Shown in pieces: positions 34,673 through 43,709 of a stretch of 47,184 nt of DNA (positions are counted from its first letter, which is position 1; every line of letters starts with the position of its first letter). The translations under genes and the position numbers were made by a program. Source of the stretch: an uncultured Clostridia bacterium (GTDB taxonomy: Bacteria > Bacillota > Clostridia > Christensenellales > UBA3700); contig CAMXSN010000011.1 in NCBI GenBank assembly GCA_947246685.1, positions 1 to 47,184 of the forward strand. The letters run 5' to 3'. Under the pieces are notes generated by a model. It made no database searches. It was not told the origin of the DNA and saw only the letters and a program-made list of their open reading frames with translations.

Positions 34673-34675
34673 CTT

Positions 34676-37156
34676 TTAATCTATTATATTATGTTTTTTC
34701 GCTCCGCCGATTGTCAGCACGTTTTTATCTTTGGACACGGTCTTCAAAATATTCTTGCCTTTATTTGCTCTATCCTCTATACCTATCTGCTCGGTGTTGA
34801 TACTCTTAACTTCTCCGCCCGGCAATATCAACGCAAAATCATACGGCATCGTCACAATGTCTGCGTATACACATTCTCCCAATTTGGAATCGTTGAGCCT
34901 TACGCCTTTGGACATCCTCATACGCGGTTCTATACAGCCAAGTATCACGCGCTTTGCATATCCGCTGTCGACGACGCTGATCACCTCGCCGCTGCCGTCG
35001 TTGTGCGCGGCAAATATTATCCTGTCTTTGTCTTCTAGCCTCATCAGCTTGACGCCGCTTGCTTTCTTGCCCTGAGTGGGGATGTCGTCGTAAGAATTGA
35101 GCATCATTCCGTCGGCTGTGATAGAGAGTATGTATCCTCTCGCGTCTCTCGTGCCGTCGTCCACCTCCGGCGGAGCGACTGCGCTTACGCTGACTATCAC
35201 GTCGTCTTCGTCCTTAAAAGACATCGCCGTAGTCTGCGACTTTTTGTCAAACGTAAATTCTGACATATCGGCATATTTCGCCATGCCCATCGCAGTGACC
35301 AGCAATATCTTTTTGCCTTTGATATCCTCGGGCTTGAATATTTCTAACAGCACGTCGTCGCTGTCTGCTTTGGCAATCTTGTTGATTCCCATTCCCCTGC
35401 TCTTCCATTTGTCGTCGCCCAGCGCCGCAACGGGGAAAGTCACAGCATTTCCCTTTGACGTTATGCCGAAAAGCATACCTTCGCTGTCCGTCTTGATAAC
35501 CTTCTTGGCGATATCCTGCGCATTGCAGTTGACTATACTCTTGGACGCAAGATTGTAGCCTTTGTCAAGCACAAACTTGATATTGCCGTTGTAGTGCAAC
35601 ACTACGTAGCCGTCCTTTTTGATCTTGGCGTTGAGATCTACTTCCACGTCAGCGATAGCGCTTTCGTGGATGATTTGACTTTGTCTGGGCTGTTTGTATT
35701 TCTTGTTGATTTCGAGCAGCTCTTTTCTGACCACGCCGTATTGCTTTGCCTTAGAATTGGTCACAGCAGTAAGATACGCGATCTTCTCCAACAGTTCTTT
35801 CTGCTCTTCGAGCATTTTGTTAATATCCAGTTTGTTGAGACGTTTGAGCGGAATATCGAGCACGGCTATCGCCTGTCTTTCCGTCAATTCAAATCTCAGC
35901 ATTAGCCTTTCTTTTGCCTCTACGTATGTCTTGCTGTCAAGCACTATGTCCACGACTTCGCGGATATTATTGACGGCTTTGAGCAGACCTTCGAGAATAT
36001 GTTCTCTCTTCTCCGCGACCTCGAGGTCGTATTTGCTCCTCTTGTATATGACTTCTCTTTGAAATTCTACGTAGTGCTTGACTATATCGAGCAATCCCAA
36101 CTGCATGGGTCTGTTTCGTACGATTGCAGTCATGTTGGCGTTGAAATTGATTTGCAAATCGGTCTTTTTGAGCAACAACGCTATCATCGTCTCAGCGTCC
36201 GTCTCTTTTCTCAATTTGATCACGCAGCGCATTCCCGACCTGTCGGATTCGTCGACGATATCCTGTATGCCGCCAAACAGATCTTTGTTGGTCTCCCTCA
36301 GGTCGTTGATCCTTGCCAACAGCGCGGCTTTGTTGACCTGATAAGGTATCTCCGTGACAACAATGTTGGTTCTGCCATTCTCGTTTTCGGTATGATATTT
36401 TGCCCTTATGACAATCTTTCCTCTGCCCGTGTCATACGCCTCGCGTATGCCCTGATTGTCCACGATTATTCCGCCTGTGGGGAAATCGGGAGCAGGAATA
36501 TATTTCATCAATTCGTCGAGAGATATGTCGTTGTCGTCGATATACGCGACGATGCCGTTGATTGCCTCGTGGAGATTGTGCGGAGGAATGTTGGTCGCCA
36601 AACCTACCGCAATTCCGCTCGCGCCGTTGACTAACAGGTTTGGAATCCTGCTGGGCAGAACCTCGGGCTCTTCCAACGAATCGTCAAAGTTCAACGTCAT
36701 CGGAACGGTGTTTTTGTCAAGATCTCTCAATATCTCGAGAGCATACGGCGTCATTCTCGCCTCGGTGTATCTCATCGCCGCCGCGGAATCGCCGTCTACC
36801 GAACCGAAATTGCCGTGTCCGTCGACAAGCAACATTCGCGTGTTGAACGGCTGAGCCAACTTGACCATTGCTCCGTATACGGACGTGTCGCCGTGCGGAT
36901 GATATTTACCAAGACAGTCTCCGACGATACGCGCGGACTTTCTGTGCGGCTTGTCGGGAGTTGTGCCAAGCTCCATCATCGTGTATAATATTCTTCTCTG
37001 AACGGGCTTAAGTCCGTCCTCTACCCTCGGCAACGCTCTGTCAAGTATAACGTATTCGCTATACGGAAGCATAGAGTTGTGCATCACCTGCTCGAAGGTG
37101 CCGTCGATTATTTTGGAGTTGTCCTCCCGTTGTTTGTCGTGATTGTTTTTTGCCAT
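34676..37156 (-). CDS. parC: Type IIA DNA topoisomerase subunit A (ParC/GyrA)
   Basis: This subunit breaks and rejoins DNA. The 826-residue protein has the winged-helix core with [23 protein letters not shown], the catalytic Tyr in [11 protein letters not shown], and [12 protein letters not shown]-terminal beta-propeller follows from about residue 500. The GyrA-box (QRRGGxG) expected in a gyrase is replaced by KKSQTTA, which favours topoisomerase IV. In the quinolone-binding helix the positions matching E. coli GyrA Ser83 and Asp87 are Thr and Gly. It follows the B-subunit gene in the same direction with a 168-bp gap. The parC name over gyrA is an inference. Confidence 0.88.
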   Translation of the reverse strand: MAKNNHDKQREDNSKIIDGTFEQVMHNSMLPYSEYVILDRALPRVEDGLKPVQRRILYTMMELGTTPDKPHRKSARIVGDCLGKYHPHGDTSVYGAMVKLAQPFNTRMLLVDGHGNFGSVDGDSAAAMRYTEARMTPYALEILRDLDKNTVPMTLNFDDSLEEPEVLPSRIPNLLVNGASGIAVGLATNIPPHNLHEAINGIVAYIDDNDISLDELMKYIPAPDFPTGGIIVDNQGIREAYDTGRGKIVIRAKYHTENENGRTNIVVTEIPYQVNKAALLARINDLRETNKDLFGGIQDIVDESDRSGMRCVIKLRKETDAETMIALLLKKTDLQINFNANMTAIVRNRPMQLGLLDIVKHYVEFQREVIYKRSKYDLEVAEKREHILEGLLKAVNNIREVVDIVLDSKTYVEAKERLMLRFELTERQAIAVLDIPLKRLNKLDINKMLEEQKELLEKIAYLTAVTNSKAKQYGVVRKELLEINKKYKQPRQSQIIHESAIADVEVDLNAKIKKDGYVVLHYNGNIKFVLDKGYNLASKSIVNCNAQDIAKKVIKTDSEGMLFGITSKGNAVTFPVAALGDDKWKSRGMGINKIAKADSDDVLLEIFKPEDIKGKKILLVTAMGMAKYADMSEFTFDKKSQTTAMSFKDEDDVIVSVSAVAPPEVDDGTRDARGYILSITADGMMLNSYDDIPTQGKKASGVKLMRLEDKDRIIFAAHNDGSGEVISVVDSGYAKRVILGCIEPRMRMSKGVRLNDSKLGECVYADIVTMPYDFALILPGGEVKSINTEQIGIEDRANKGKNILKTVSKDKNVLTIGGAKKHNIID

Positions 37157-37324
37157 ATCTACCCTTATCCGTCCGTGCTTTTTGTCGCCTGCGACAGCAT
37201 TGTGTCAATATTTGTTGAGTTAAGCCGCTTTATCGCGATATATGCCGCAATTTGTTGAATATTGCATAATCTCGGCGCATCTTTGATAAAATAATAATCA
37301 GTAATTTAAGCCGTCGATCCGTTG

Positions 37325-39313
37325 TCAAGCGTCCGATTTCTGTCTGTTTTCCGCTCTCTTGGTCTCGATGAAATTATCTTCTTTGTTAAAGTCTGCGTAT
37401 TCAAAGATATATTCGCGCCTCAGTTCCGCCCCGTCGCCCATCAGCGTTACGATAAGGCTCTCCGCCTCTGCGCTGTCCTCTATCGTCACTTTCATCAAAG
37501 ATCGGTTCATCGGGTCCATTGTCGTCTCCCACAGCTGTTCGGGATTCATTTCTCCCAATCCCTTGTATCTTTGCAGAGTGTAGTTCCTGCCCACGGTAGA
37601 CAGAATCTTCTGCAATTCCGCGTCGTCATAGGCGTAGCTGACTTTGTTTTTGTCGGTGATTTTGTACAGCGGTGGCATACCGATATAGACGTATCCGCCC
37701 GTAATCAACGGACGCATGTATCTAAAAAAGAACGTCAAAAGTATCGCCCTGATATGCGCTCCGTCTTGATCGGCGTCGGCAAGAATAATTATCTTGTGGT
37801 ATTTGAGATTATTGACGTTGAAATCTCTGCCGAAACCCGTGCCCAAAGCGTTGATTATCATCTTGATTTCTTCGTTTTTGAGTATGTCTTCCAGCTTTTT
37901 CTTCTCCACGTTGAGCGGTTTGCCCCTCAATGGCAATATTGCCTGAGTAGCCCTGTCTCTACCCTGTTTTGCGCTGCCTCCCGCGCTGTCGCCCTCGACG
38001 ATAAACAGCTCGTTCAGCTCGGGTTTTCTGCCCGAACAGTTCGCCATTTTGCCGATAAGCGCAGACAACGACATGCTGCTGATATTTCTCGCCACGCTCT
38101 TGGCTTTCGCCGCGCTTTCTCTGGCTTTTGCCGCCACTCTCGCTTTCTCGAATATTGCGTCGATAAGATCTTTTTTTGCTTTGTTGAGAAAATCTTTAAT
38201 TCCGTCGGTAAGCAGATTCTCCACAATCGATTTGACCTCTGGATTGCCCAATTTGGTCTTGGTCTGCCCCTCAAACTGCATATTCTGCATCTTTACAGCC
38301 AATACCGCGGTCAGTCCTTCTCGATAGTCCTCGCCGCTGAAATTCTGCTGTTTTTCTTTAATAATATTTTTTGCTCTGCCAAAATCGTTGAGCGCCCTCG
38401 TCAAAGCCGACTTGAATCCCGTCTCATGCGTGCCGCCCTCGGTCGTGGGAATGTCGTTGACGTAACTGAATACGCTCTCCGTGTATGTATCCGTGTGCTG
38501 AAATGCCAGCTCGACGACAAAATTGTCCTGCTTTTTCTCCACGTAAACGGGAGGCGCGTATTTTGCGGTCTTGCCTTCGTTGAGATGAGTGACAAAATCG
38601 CTTATGCCGCCGTCAAAGCAGTATTTCCTTACTTTGGGACGTCCGCCCTCGCTCATCTGACGGTTGTCGGTCAAAGTAAACTTTACGCCGCCGTTGAGAT
38701 AAGCAAGTTCTTTCAATCTCTTGGATATCGTGTCAAAAGAAAATTCCTCGTTGCCAAACACTCTTGCGTCGGGTTTGAACGTGACTTTTGTGCCTTTGAG
38801 CTTGCTATCGCAGGGCGACGCCGTCAAATCCTGTAACTTCCTGCCGCTCGCCACGTTGCCGTTGGGCAACTGATAGGAATGGAATTTCATCGTGTATTGA
38901 GTGCCTTTTTTATACACGTCGACGTTGAGCCACTCGGACAAAGCGTTGGTGACGGACGCGCCCACGCCGTGAAGTCCGCCCGACACCGAATAATTTTTGT
39001 TGTTGAATTTTCCGCCCGCATGCAGCGTGGTGAATACCAACTCGACAGCCGGTACTTTCTCGGTCGGATGAATATCCACGGGAATACCCCTGCCGTGGTC
39101 GGTTACGCTGACGCTGTTGTCAGGAAAAATCTCTATCTCTATGGAATTGCCGTGCCCGTTGAGTATTTCGTCCATTCCGTTGTCGACTATCTCCCACAAT
39201 ATGTGGTGCATACCCTTGACGCCCGTCGTTCCTATATACATACCCGGTCTTTTGCGCACCGCGTCAAGACCTTTGAGTACGTCTATGTCTTTTGCTCCGT
39301 AATTCTCTGCCAT
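37325..39313 (-). CDS. parE: Type IIA DNA topoisomerase subunit B (ParE/GyrB)
   Basis: The 662-residue ATPase subunit has the GHKL motifs EIVDNGMDE, DHGRGIPVDIHP, GGLHGVGASVTNALS and the QTKTKLGNPE segment. The Toprim domain has EGDSAGGSAKQGRD and DADQDGAHI, and the C-terminal part contains QRYKGLGEMNPEQLWETTMDP. All catalytic residues appear intact. It is the first gene of a pair with the A subunit. The ribosome binding site GGGAAAAG is modest, and a perfect 22-bp palindrome lies 17 bp upstream of the ATG. ParE is preferred only because of its partner's missing GyrA-box. Confidence 0.9.
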   Translation of the reverse strand: MAENYGAKDIDVLKGLDAVRKRPGMYIGTTGVKGMHHILWEIVDNGMDEILNGHGNSIEIEIFPDNSVSVTDHGRGIPVDIHPTEKVPAVELVFTTLHAGGKFNNKNYSVSGGLHGVGASVTNALSEWLNVDVYKKGTQYTMKFHSYQLPNGNVASGRKLQDLTASPCDSKLKGTKVTFKPDARVFGNEEFSFDTISKRLKELAYLNGGVKFTLTDNRQMSEGGRPKVRKYCFDGGISDFVTHLNEGKTAKYAPPVYVEKKQDNFVVELAFQHTDTYTESVFSYVNDIPTTEGGTHETGFKSALTRALNDFGRAKNIIKEKQQNFSGEDYREGLTAVLAVKMQNMQFEGQTKTKLGNPEVKSIVENLLTDGIKDFLNKAKKDLIDAIFEKARVAAKARESAAKAKSVARNISSMSLSALIGKMANCSGRKPELNELFIVEGDSAGGSAKQGRDRATQAILPLRGKPLNVEKKKLEDILKNEEIKMIINALGTGFGRDFNVNNLKYHKIIILADADQDGAHIRAILLTFFFRYMRPLITGGYVYIGMPPLYKITDKNKVSYAYDDAELQKILSTVGRNYTLQRYKGLGEMNPEQLWETTMDPMNRSLMKVTIEDSAEAESLIVTLMGDGAELRREYIFEYADFNKEDNFIETKRAENRQKSDA

Positions 39314-39329
39314 TATCTTTTCCCAAAAT

Positions 39330-39351
39330 CAATAAAGATTAATCTTTATTG
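39330..39351. promoter_or_regulatory. Perfect 22-bp palindrome upstream of parE
   Basis: CAATAAAGATT and AATCTTTATTG are exact complements. It lies between the hydrolase stop and the parE start. It could be an operator for the topoisomerase pair, or an RNA hairpin affecting translation of parE. The sequence is too AT-rich to be a strong terminator. Confidence 0.45.
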
Positions 39352-39386
39352 CCAGTGCTTTGATTGCTTTATTCTTTAATTTGAGG

Positions 39387-40391
39387 TTAACTTTCCGCCT
39401 GCGTCTCGCTCGGTTGAACTTCTTCCGCCGCGTCGGTTGCGGACGATTCCGCGATTTCCTCGGGCTTGCCGTCGACCACTCCGTCTATCCACGCGCCGAT
39501 ATCGGCGTAGACTTCGTCTTTGTTGAGTTCGTTGATAATCTCGTGTCTTGCGTCTTCATAAAGTTTTATCTTGACGTCCTCTATGCCCAGACCTACGTAC
39601 ATATCGTAAAGTCTGCTTACCAATTTACCCATCTTGCCCACAGGATCTTTGTCGCCCGCGACGATAAAAATCGGCAGTTTTTTGTCAATCGCGTTGAGTC
39701 TGTCTTCTTCATAGATCTTGCTCAGACCGTCGAAAAAGTTCTTATAAAAACCTATCGACATCGTATAGTTGCAATATTTATCGTTGTTGTATTTCTCCAC
39801 TTCGGCGGCGTCTCTGTTGAGCCACGCGTTGACCCGCTTTTCTTTCTTAAACGGCTTTTCATAATTGCCGAAAGACAGCTTTTTGATAAGATTTGCAGGT
39901 TTATCCTTGCCGTAAAGTCTGTATTGCATAGCCGATACCGACTTGGCAAGTTTTACTTCCGCCCCCTGCATTCTCGCCGATCCGCTGAGTATGCAACCTG
40001 CAATATTTGCGCTGTTGAGCTGAATGTAGCCCTGTCCGAGGAACGAACCGTAACTATGCGCGAATATAATTACGGGCAAATCGCCGTAAGTGTCTTTGAG
40101 ATATTGCGTAATTACTATCTCGTCGTCGATCGTGTCAAAATAAGTGTGACCGAACGGCACAATTCCCATATAGCCGTCCTTAGCCGTGCGTCCGTGACCT
40201 CTGTGGTCGTCGCCGGCAACGATATAGCCTTTTGAATTGAGATATTTAGCAAAGTCCTCGTATCTGCCGATATGCTCTACCATTCCGTGAAATATTTGCA
40301 CGATGCCTTTCGGCTCGCCGTCGGGCAACCAGATAGACATAGTGACTTCGTAGTCGTCTTTTCCTTTGATAACGTTATCTATTTTTTGCAT
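39387..40391 (-). CDS. Alpha/beta hydrolase, monoacylglycerol lipase / lysophospholipase-like
   Basis: The 334-residue soluble protein has the oxyanion HGMVEH (35-40), GDDHRGHGRT, the nucleophile elbow AHSYGS (Ser113), the acid region VAGDKDPVGKMG and the catalytic His in YEDARHEIIN. This fits the Serine aminopeptidase S33 / PldB group that splits fatty acids from mono-acyl lipids. The last 35 residues are acidic and Ala/Glu-rich, probably disordered. No signal peptide is present. The gene is 73 bp upstream of parE on the same strand but is probably a separate unit. Confidence 0.85.
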   Translation of the reverse strand: MQKIDNVIKGKDDYEVTMSIWLPDGEPKGIVQIFHGMVEHIGRYEDFAKYLNSKGYIVAGDDHRGHGRTAKDGYMGIVPFGHTYFDTIDDEIVITQYLKDTYGDLPVIIFAHSYGSFLGQGYIQLNSANIAGCILSGSARMQGAEVKLAKSVSAMQYRLYGKDKPANLIKKLSFGNYEKPFKKEKRVNAWLNRDAAEVEKYNNDKYCNYTMSIGFYKNFFDGLSKIYEEDRLNAIDKKLPIFIVAGDKDPVGKMGKLVSRLYDMYVGLGIEDVKIKLYEDARHEIINELNKDEVYADIGAWIDGVVDGKPEEIAESSATDAAEEVQPSETQAES

Positions 40392-40600
40392 AATTTTATG
40401 TTTCCTTTTATATTAAATTTAATGACACATACATTATATAGTATTTTCGCCGATATATCAACCCAATTTGTTGTGTTTGCAACTATTTTTGTCAATAATG
40501 GGCAATTTTAGCCGTATTTCTATTCATTTTTTAGTAAATTAACTTCCCAAACTGCTTTCAACGGCGCATTATCGACCTTTGATGTCGCTCGCATATGCAC

Positions 40601-40613
40601 TGAACATTGTTCA
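40601..40613. promoter_or_regulatory. Palindromic operator-like site, copy 1 (TGAACATTGTTCA)
   Basis: A 13-bp perfect inverted repeat, the shortest of three related copies. It lies in the 532-bp non-coding interval between the hydrolase and murG. That interval otherwise shows no gene or clear promoter. Confidence 0.45.
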
Positions 40614-40777
40614 AATAGCGTGTCAAGTGGCAATATCTTACCGTATTTCGCTGCAAATTAGCGCACAGCTAACGCCGCTCTGCCGCTATCGAATACGTCT
40701 TTCCGTCCGATTACGTCATTCTATGCAACTCGATATTTCATTCGCCTGTATTATTGCCATTATTCTACGATATATTT

Positions 40778-40794
40778 ATTGAACATTGTTCAAT
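40778..40794. promoter_or_regulatory. Palindromic operator-like site, copy 2 (ATTGAACATTGTTCAAT)
   Basis: A 17-bp perfect inverted repeat about 130 bp upstream of the murG start. The size and symmetry resemble TetR-family operators. It does not match LexA sites, which need four bases between GAAC and GTTC rather than three. Confidence 0.5.
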
Positions 40795-40923
40795 GAGCAA
40801 TATCGCGGCGCCGAACGACTCTATTTTAACATAAACGCCGATAAATTCATATCTATAAGTAACCTGCTAATAAAAAGACGGTTATCGCAAACACTATTAA
40901 AAACCGCATCGGAGGATATACAA

Positions 40924-41985
40924 ATGAACATCGCTCTCACAGGAGGAGGAACAGCGGGACACGTCATGCCCAATATGGCAATACTCGACGATCTATACAC
41001 GTATTTCGATAAAGTAATCTATATCGGTAATCAAGAAAAAATGGAGAAAAATCTGTGCGCAAAATTCAACGTTCCGTTTTTCCATTGCGACAGCGTCAAA
41101 TTCGACCGCAGCCATATGGCAAAAAATCTCGCAATCCCGTTCAAACTTCCTCAATATATTAATCAAGCAAAAAAAATACTTAAAGACAACGATATCGACA
41201 TTGTATTTTCTAAAGGCGGATACGTCGCAATGCCCGTCGTCTATGCAGCCAAAAGTCTTAATATCCCTACTGTCTGTCATGAATCCGATTATTCGCTGGG
41301 ACTTGCCAACAAGCTCAACTGCCGCTTTGCAAAGGGAATAATAACGTGCTTTGACTGCACCTGCAAAAAACCTAAGACCAAAGTATTTGCCAATCCAATC
41401 CGCAAGGACTTCTTTAACTGCCATCCGGAAAATATCTTCAAGACTTACGGACTCAACCGTTATACGCCGATATTGCTGATCATGGGCGGCTCTCTCGGCG
41501 CCAAAGCAATCAACAGTGTCGTGTATGAATCTCTTGACGATTTGTGCCGCAAATATCAAGTAATACACATATGCGGAAGTTCCATGCAACCTATTTCGCA
41601 CAAAAATTATCTGCAAATCCAATTTACGGACAATATTCAAGACTTTATAGCGGCAAGCGATCTAATAGTATCGCGTTGCGGAGCCGGAGCTTCTACAGAA
41701 ATCAACGCGCTCAACAAAAAAGCGCTGTATATACCTCTGCAAAATAAATCTTCTCGAGGAGATCAAGTGCTCAACGCCAAATATCTCGCGCAGAACGGCT
41801 ACGCGCTTATGCTCGAAGAGCCCAAACTCACCAAGAGCAGCCTGCTGATGGCTCTGGATGAGCTGTCTGCATTCGACAAGAAGGTTTACGTATACGATCG
41901 AGGCAACAATTCCAAGATCGCCGATTATATCAACAAGATTGCGCTTGAATACAGCCCGCAGCCTTCGTTTGCAACGCAAAGCTAA
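40924..41985 (+). CDS. murG: UDP-GlcNAc:undecaprenyl-PP-MurNAc-pentapeptide transferase MurG
   Basis: MurG converts lipid I to lipid II on the inner membrane face, the last cytoplasmic step of peptidoglycan precursor synthesis. The 353-residue protein starts MNIALTGGGTAGHVMPN (donor-side glycine loop). Further motifs are MGGSLGAKAIN, VSRCGAGASTEI and SSRGDQVLNAKYL. The frame extends 46 codons upstream from a TTG, but the ATG at 40924 has GGAGGATA and gives the standard N-terminus. It stands alone, far from other mur genes, and has two operator-like palindromes upstream and one downstream. Confidence 0.93.
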   Translation: MNIALTGGGTAGHVMPNMAILDDLYTYFDKVIYIGNQEKMEKNLCAKFNVPFFHCDSVKFDRSHMAKNLAIPFKLPQYINQAKKILKDNDIDIVFSKGGYVAMPVVYAAKSLNIPTVCHESDYSLGLANKLNCRFAKGIITCFDCTCKKPKTKVFANPIRKDFFNCHPENIFKTYGLNRYTPILLIMGGSLGAKAINSVVYESLDDLCRKYQVIHICGSSMQPISHKNYLQIQFTDNIQDFIAASDLIVSRCGAGASTEINALNKKALYIPLQNKSSRGDQVLNAKYLAQNGYALMLEEPKLTKSSLLMALDELSAFDKKVYVYDRGNNSKIADYINKIALEYSPQPSFATQS

Positions 41986-42008
41986 CACACAGAATTCATA
42001 AATACCAA

Positions 42009-42034
42009 AGACGAGCCGTTTTAACGGCTCGTCT
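42009..42034. terminator. Hairpin after murG, terminator-like
   Basis: AGACGAGCCGTT and AACGGCTCGTCT form a 12-bp stem with a two-base loop, 23 bp after the murG stop. The T-tract is poor on both strands. It lies between the convergent murG and acyl-CoA ligase genes. Confidence 0.55.
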
Positions 42035-42063
42035 AGCAATTATACGTAGTTAATTTTTATTCG

Positions 42064-42080
42064 ATTGAACATTGTTCAAT
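42064..42080. promoter_or_regulatory. Palindromic operator-like site, copy 3 (ATTGAACATTGTTCAAT)
   Basis: Identical over 17 bp to the copy at 40778-40794. It lies at the 3' end of the acyl-CoA ligase gene, two bases from its stop codon, where an operator for that gene's promoter would not be expected. The two identical copies bracket murG. Confidence 0.5.
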
Positions 42081-42081
42081 G

Positions 42082-43707
42082 CTACGTATTCCTATCTTCC
42101 GATTGCAATTTTCTGAAATCAACCTTGCCTATTTGCGTCAACGGCAGCGACTGCTTGAATATTATCACGCGCGGCATATTATATTTAAGCAAATTCTCCG
42201 AAATATAATCGCGCAGCCGTTTCTCGTATTCTCCGTTAGTCTCCACGTCCTCATCCGCCACGACGTATAGCTTCAAATACGTCTTACCGCTCTCCTCATA
42301 AGGAATGACACAGCTTCTTACGACAGAATCGAATTTATTGACGCAGTCCTCGATTTCCTGCGGATAGACGTTGATTCCGCTTATTTTTACCATACGTTTG
42401 AGCCTGTCGACAAAATATACGTATCCCTGCTCGTCCATATAGCCTATATCGCCCGTTTTCAGCCATTTCCGACCGTCAGCGTCGAAGAAAAATACTTCTT
42501 TATCCAATTCTTCCGCTTTATAATAACCGCTCATCATAGTGTTGCACGTCAGCACCAACATTCCTCTTTCCATCGGTTTGAGAAAATTATTATTTTCGTC
42601 GACAACGGCAAAATGATTATTCTTTACAGGTTTTCCCAGCGTGCCTTCTTTGTGAATATCCATCGTATTGACGCAGCATATCCCACCCTCGGTCAATCCG
42701 TAACCAGCGCACAGTTTGATAGGATTTCCGCTCTTTGCCATAGCGTCTTCAAACGCTCTCTTTACCTCGTCCGAGAGTTTTTCTCCGCCGCAATAACAGT
42801 TTTTTAATTTTCTGAGATATTTCCCCTTGAATTTACCTGAGGCTACCATTTTGGCGTACATATTCGGCACGCCCGCAATATAAGTAACGCGCGCGCGTTT
42901 GACCAACCTGCAAGCGCCTTTAGGGTTGAATTTAGGCATCATCACGGCTTGTCCGCCGCCGCAAATAACGGTATGCATACAGATACCTAGTCCAAAATTA
43001 TGAAACAACGGCAACACCATTAGCATGCCTTCGCTGTCGTCAACGCCGCCGCCTATCAAGTCTATCACATTGTCGGCGAGATGATTGAAAGCGTCGTTAG
43101 ACAGCATTACCGTCTTTGACACGCCAGTAGTTCCGCCGCTGTGCATATATACGGCAATATCGTCGCCTTTTATATCTACTCCGGCAAAGCTATGTCCGTT
43201 AAGAGTATCCCTAAATCTGACCACACGTGAATTATATTTAATATCTTTGACTTTGTTTCTTATATAAAGTTTGTAAGGAATCTTAAAAAGCGCAGGAAGA
43301 AAATCGCTTGCACTGCATAGAATGACGGGCTTTTCACTATCGTCCAGCCACTTATATTTATGATAAAACTCGTCAAACAAGATATAAGCCTTGCTGTCCA
43401 TCTCTTCGGACATTTTCTTCAAGGCTTCGCCGGGAATCAAGGGATGCACCAGATTAGCAACTGCGCCGATACTGTTGATCGCGTAAAACCCAACTATGGC
43501 GTTGGGAATATTGCCAAGACACAACACGACGTTATCGCCTTTGCCTATACCCAAACTTTGAAGATATCCCGCAAAACTTTTGACAATATCTATGAATTTG
43601 CCTATGCCGACCGACGCGCCGAAAAAATCCCAAACCTTGTTAGTTCTCGGCAGGCGTTGAGTTTCCTCGATCAAATATGCAAACATGGATTTATCAAATT
43701 TCGCCAT
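42082..43707 (-). CDS. AMP-forming acyl-CoA synthetase (long-chain fatty acid--CoA ligase family)
   Basis: The 541-residue adenylating enzyme has the P-loop MHSGGTTGVSKTVM, the motif AGYGLTEGG, and the hinge KTGDIGYMDEQGYVYFVDRLKRMVKISG. The C-terminal lysine motif is QIGKVDFRKL. It would activate a fatty or related acid as acyl-AMP and then acyl-CoA; the substrate is not deducible. Its ATG lies two bases after the stop of the PAP2 gene, with GGAG inside that gene's end, so the two form an operon. This suggests acyl-lipid recycling. Confidence 0.9.
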   Translation of the reverse strand: MAKFDKSMFAYLIEETQRLPRTNKVWDFFGASVGIGKFIDIVKSFAGYLQSLGIGKGDNVVLCLGNIPNAIVGFYAINSIGAVANLVHPLIPGEALKKMSEEMDSKAYILFDEFYHKYKWLDDSEKPVILCSASDFLPALFKIPYKLYIRNKVKDIKYNSRVVRFRDTLNGHSFAGVDIKGDDIAVYMHSGGTTGVSKTVMLSNDAFNHLADNVIDLIGGGVDDSEGMLMVLPLFHNFGLGICMHTVICGGGQAVMMPKFNPKGACRLVKRARVTYIAGVPNMYAKMVASGKFKGKYLRKLKNCYCGGEKLSDEVKRAFEDAMAKSGNPIKLCAGYGLTEGGICCVNTMDIHKEGTLGKPVKNNHFAVVDENNNFLKPMERGMLVLTCNTMMSGYYKAEELDKEVFFFDADGRKWLKTGDIGYMDEQGYVYFVDRLKRMVKISGINVYPQEIEDCVNKFDSVVRSCVIPYEESGKTYLKLYVVADEDVETNGEYEKRLRDYISENLLKYNMPRVIIFKQSLPLTQIGKVDFRKLQSEDRNT

Positions 43708-43709
43708 AC

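Noticed and set aside
40778..40794. LexA/SOS box
   Set aside because: The Gram-positive LexA site needs GAAC-N4-GTTC; here only three bases separate the half-sites.
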